From: CAYUCE01 sp964443275
Lineage (GTDB): Bacteria; Bipolaricaulota; Bipolaricaulia; CAYUCE01
Assembly (NCBI GenBank): GCA_964443275.1
Contig: CAYUCE010000015.1
Span: forward strand, 1 to 39,750
DNA length: 39,750 nucleotides
Direction: 5' to 3'
Each line of letters starts with the position of its first letter. The stretch's first letter is position 1. The notes beneath the pieces are model-generated. The model was not told where the DNA came from, did no database searches, and was given only the letters and a program-made list of their open reading frames with translations. Made by a program: the position numbers and the translations under genes. Shown one piece after another: positions 39,745 to 39,750 of this stretch.

Positions 39745-39750
39745 TATAGA

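Noticed and set aside
1..39750. Complete prophage or integrative element
   Set aside because: No integrase, transposase, structural phage gene, relaxase or replication gene was recognised; only relics (tRNA half, repeats) hint at past mobility.

Overview
The window is bacterial: Shine-Dalgarno sites of the GGAGG type, tight operons, ATGA overlaps, and type II toxin-antitoxin (TA) and restriction-modification genes. It looks moderately AT-rich by eye. A methylenetetrahydrofolate reductase carrying the MTHFR_C cysteine domain, a menaquinone-type prenyltransferase with its polyprenyl synthase, a B12-binding radical SAM protein and a DUF362 protein suggest an anaerobe that makes menaquinone and may use a Wood-Ljungdahl-type C1 pathway. 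I cannot fix the phylum.

Layout. (1) 1-14.6 kb is a defence or accessory island rich in broken genes. It holds a 5'-truncated paralogue at the left edge, a HEPN-like protein, an 848-residue UvrD-type helicase with an internal DEDDh exonuclease, a 5' half of a tRNA, a membrane-anchored lamin-tail/DEDDh exonuclease, a BrnT/BrnA-like TA pair, a DUF3800 protein, a partial copy of a DNA methyltransferase, a HigB/HigA-like pair whose toxin has an in-frame stop, and a complete type II restriction-modification operon. (2) 15-26.1 kb is mostly conserved housekeeping and transport: AllA-like cupin, HtrA-like protease, MsbA-like ABC exporter, an ABC-2 operon resembling yxlEFG, an HD phosphohydrolase, a ZIP transporter and a P2A-type Ca2+ ATPase. 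(3) 26.1-29 kb is a second accessory stretch: a Phd-like antitoxin beside an N-terminally deleted RelE, then a three-gene operon of a proteasome-like Ntn hydrolase, a small antitoxin-like protein and a RelE-like protein. (4) 29-39.4 kb is metabolic: DUF2103, a TatT-like lipoprotein, DUF362, OsmC, then a same-strand run of MenA-like prenyltransferase, polyprenyl diphosphate synthase, radical SAM, B12-binding radical SAM and MetF/MTHFR_C.

The two ends of the window carry the same ~49-bp sequence in inverted orientation, including a terminator-like hairpin. Each copy abuts a coding fragment that has lost its 5' end. The window therefore stops inside a dispersed or palindromic repeat at both sides.

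The strongest candidate for an undescribed system is the Ntn-hydrolase/antitoxin/RelE operon at 27.06-28.44 kb. Next come the exported lamin-tail/exonuclease fusion and the quinone/radical SAM cluster. A recurring theme is that toxins are broken while the adjacent antitoxins remain open.
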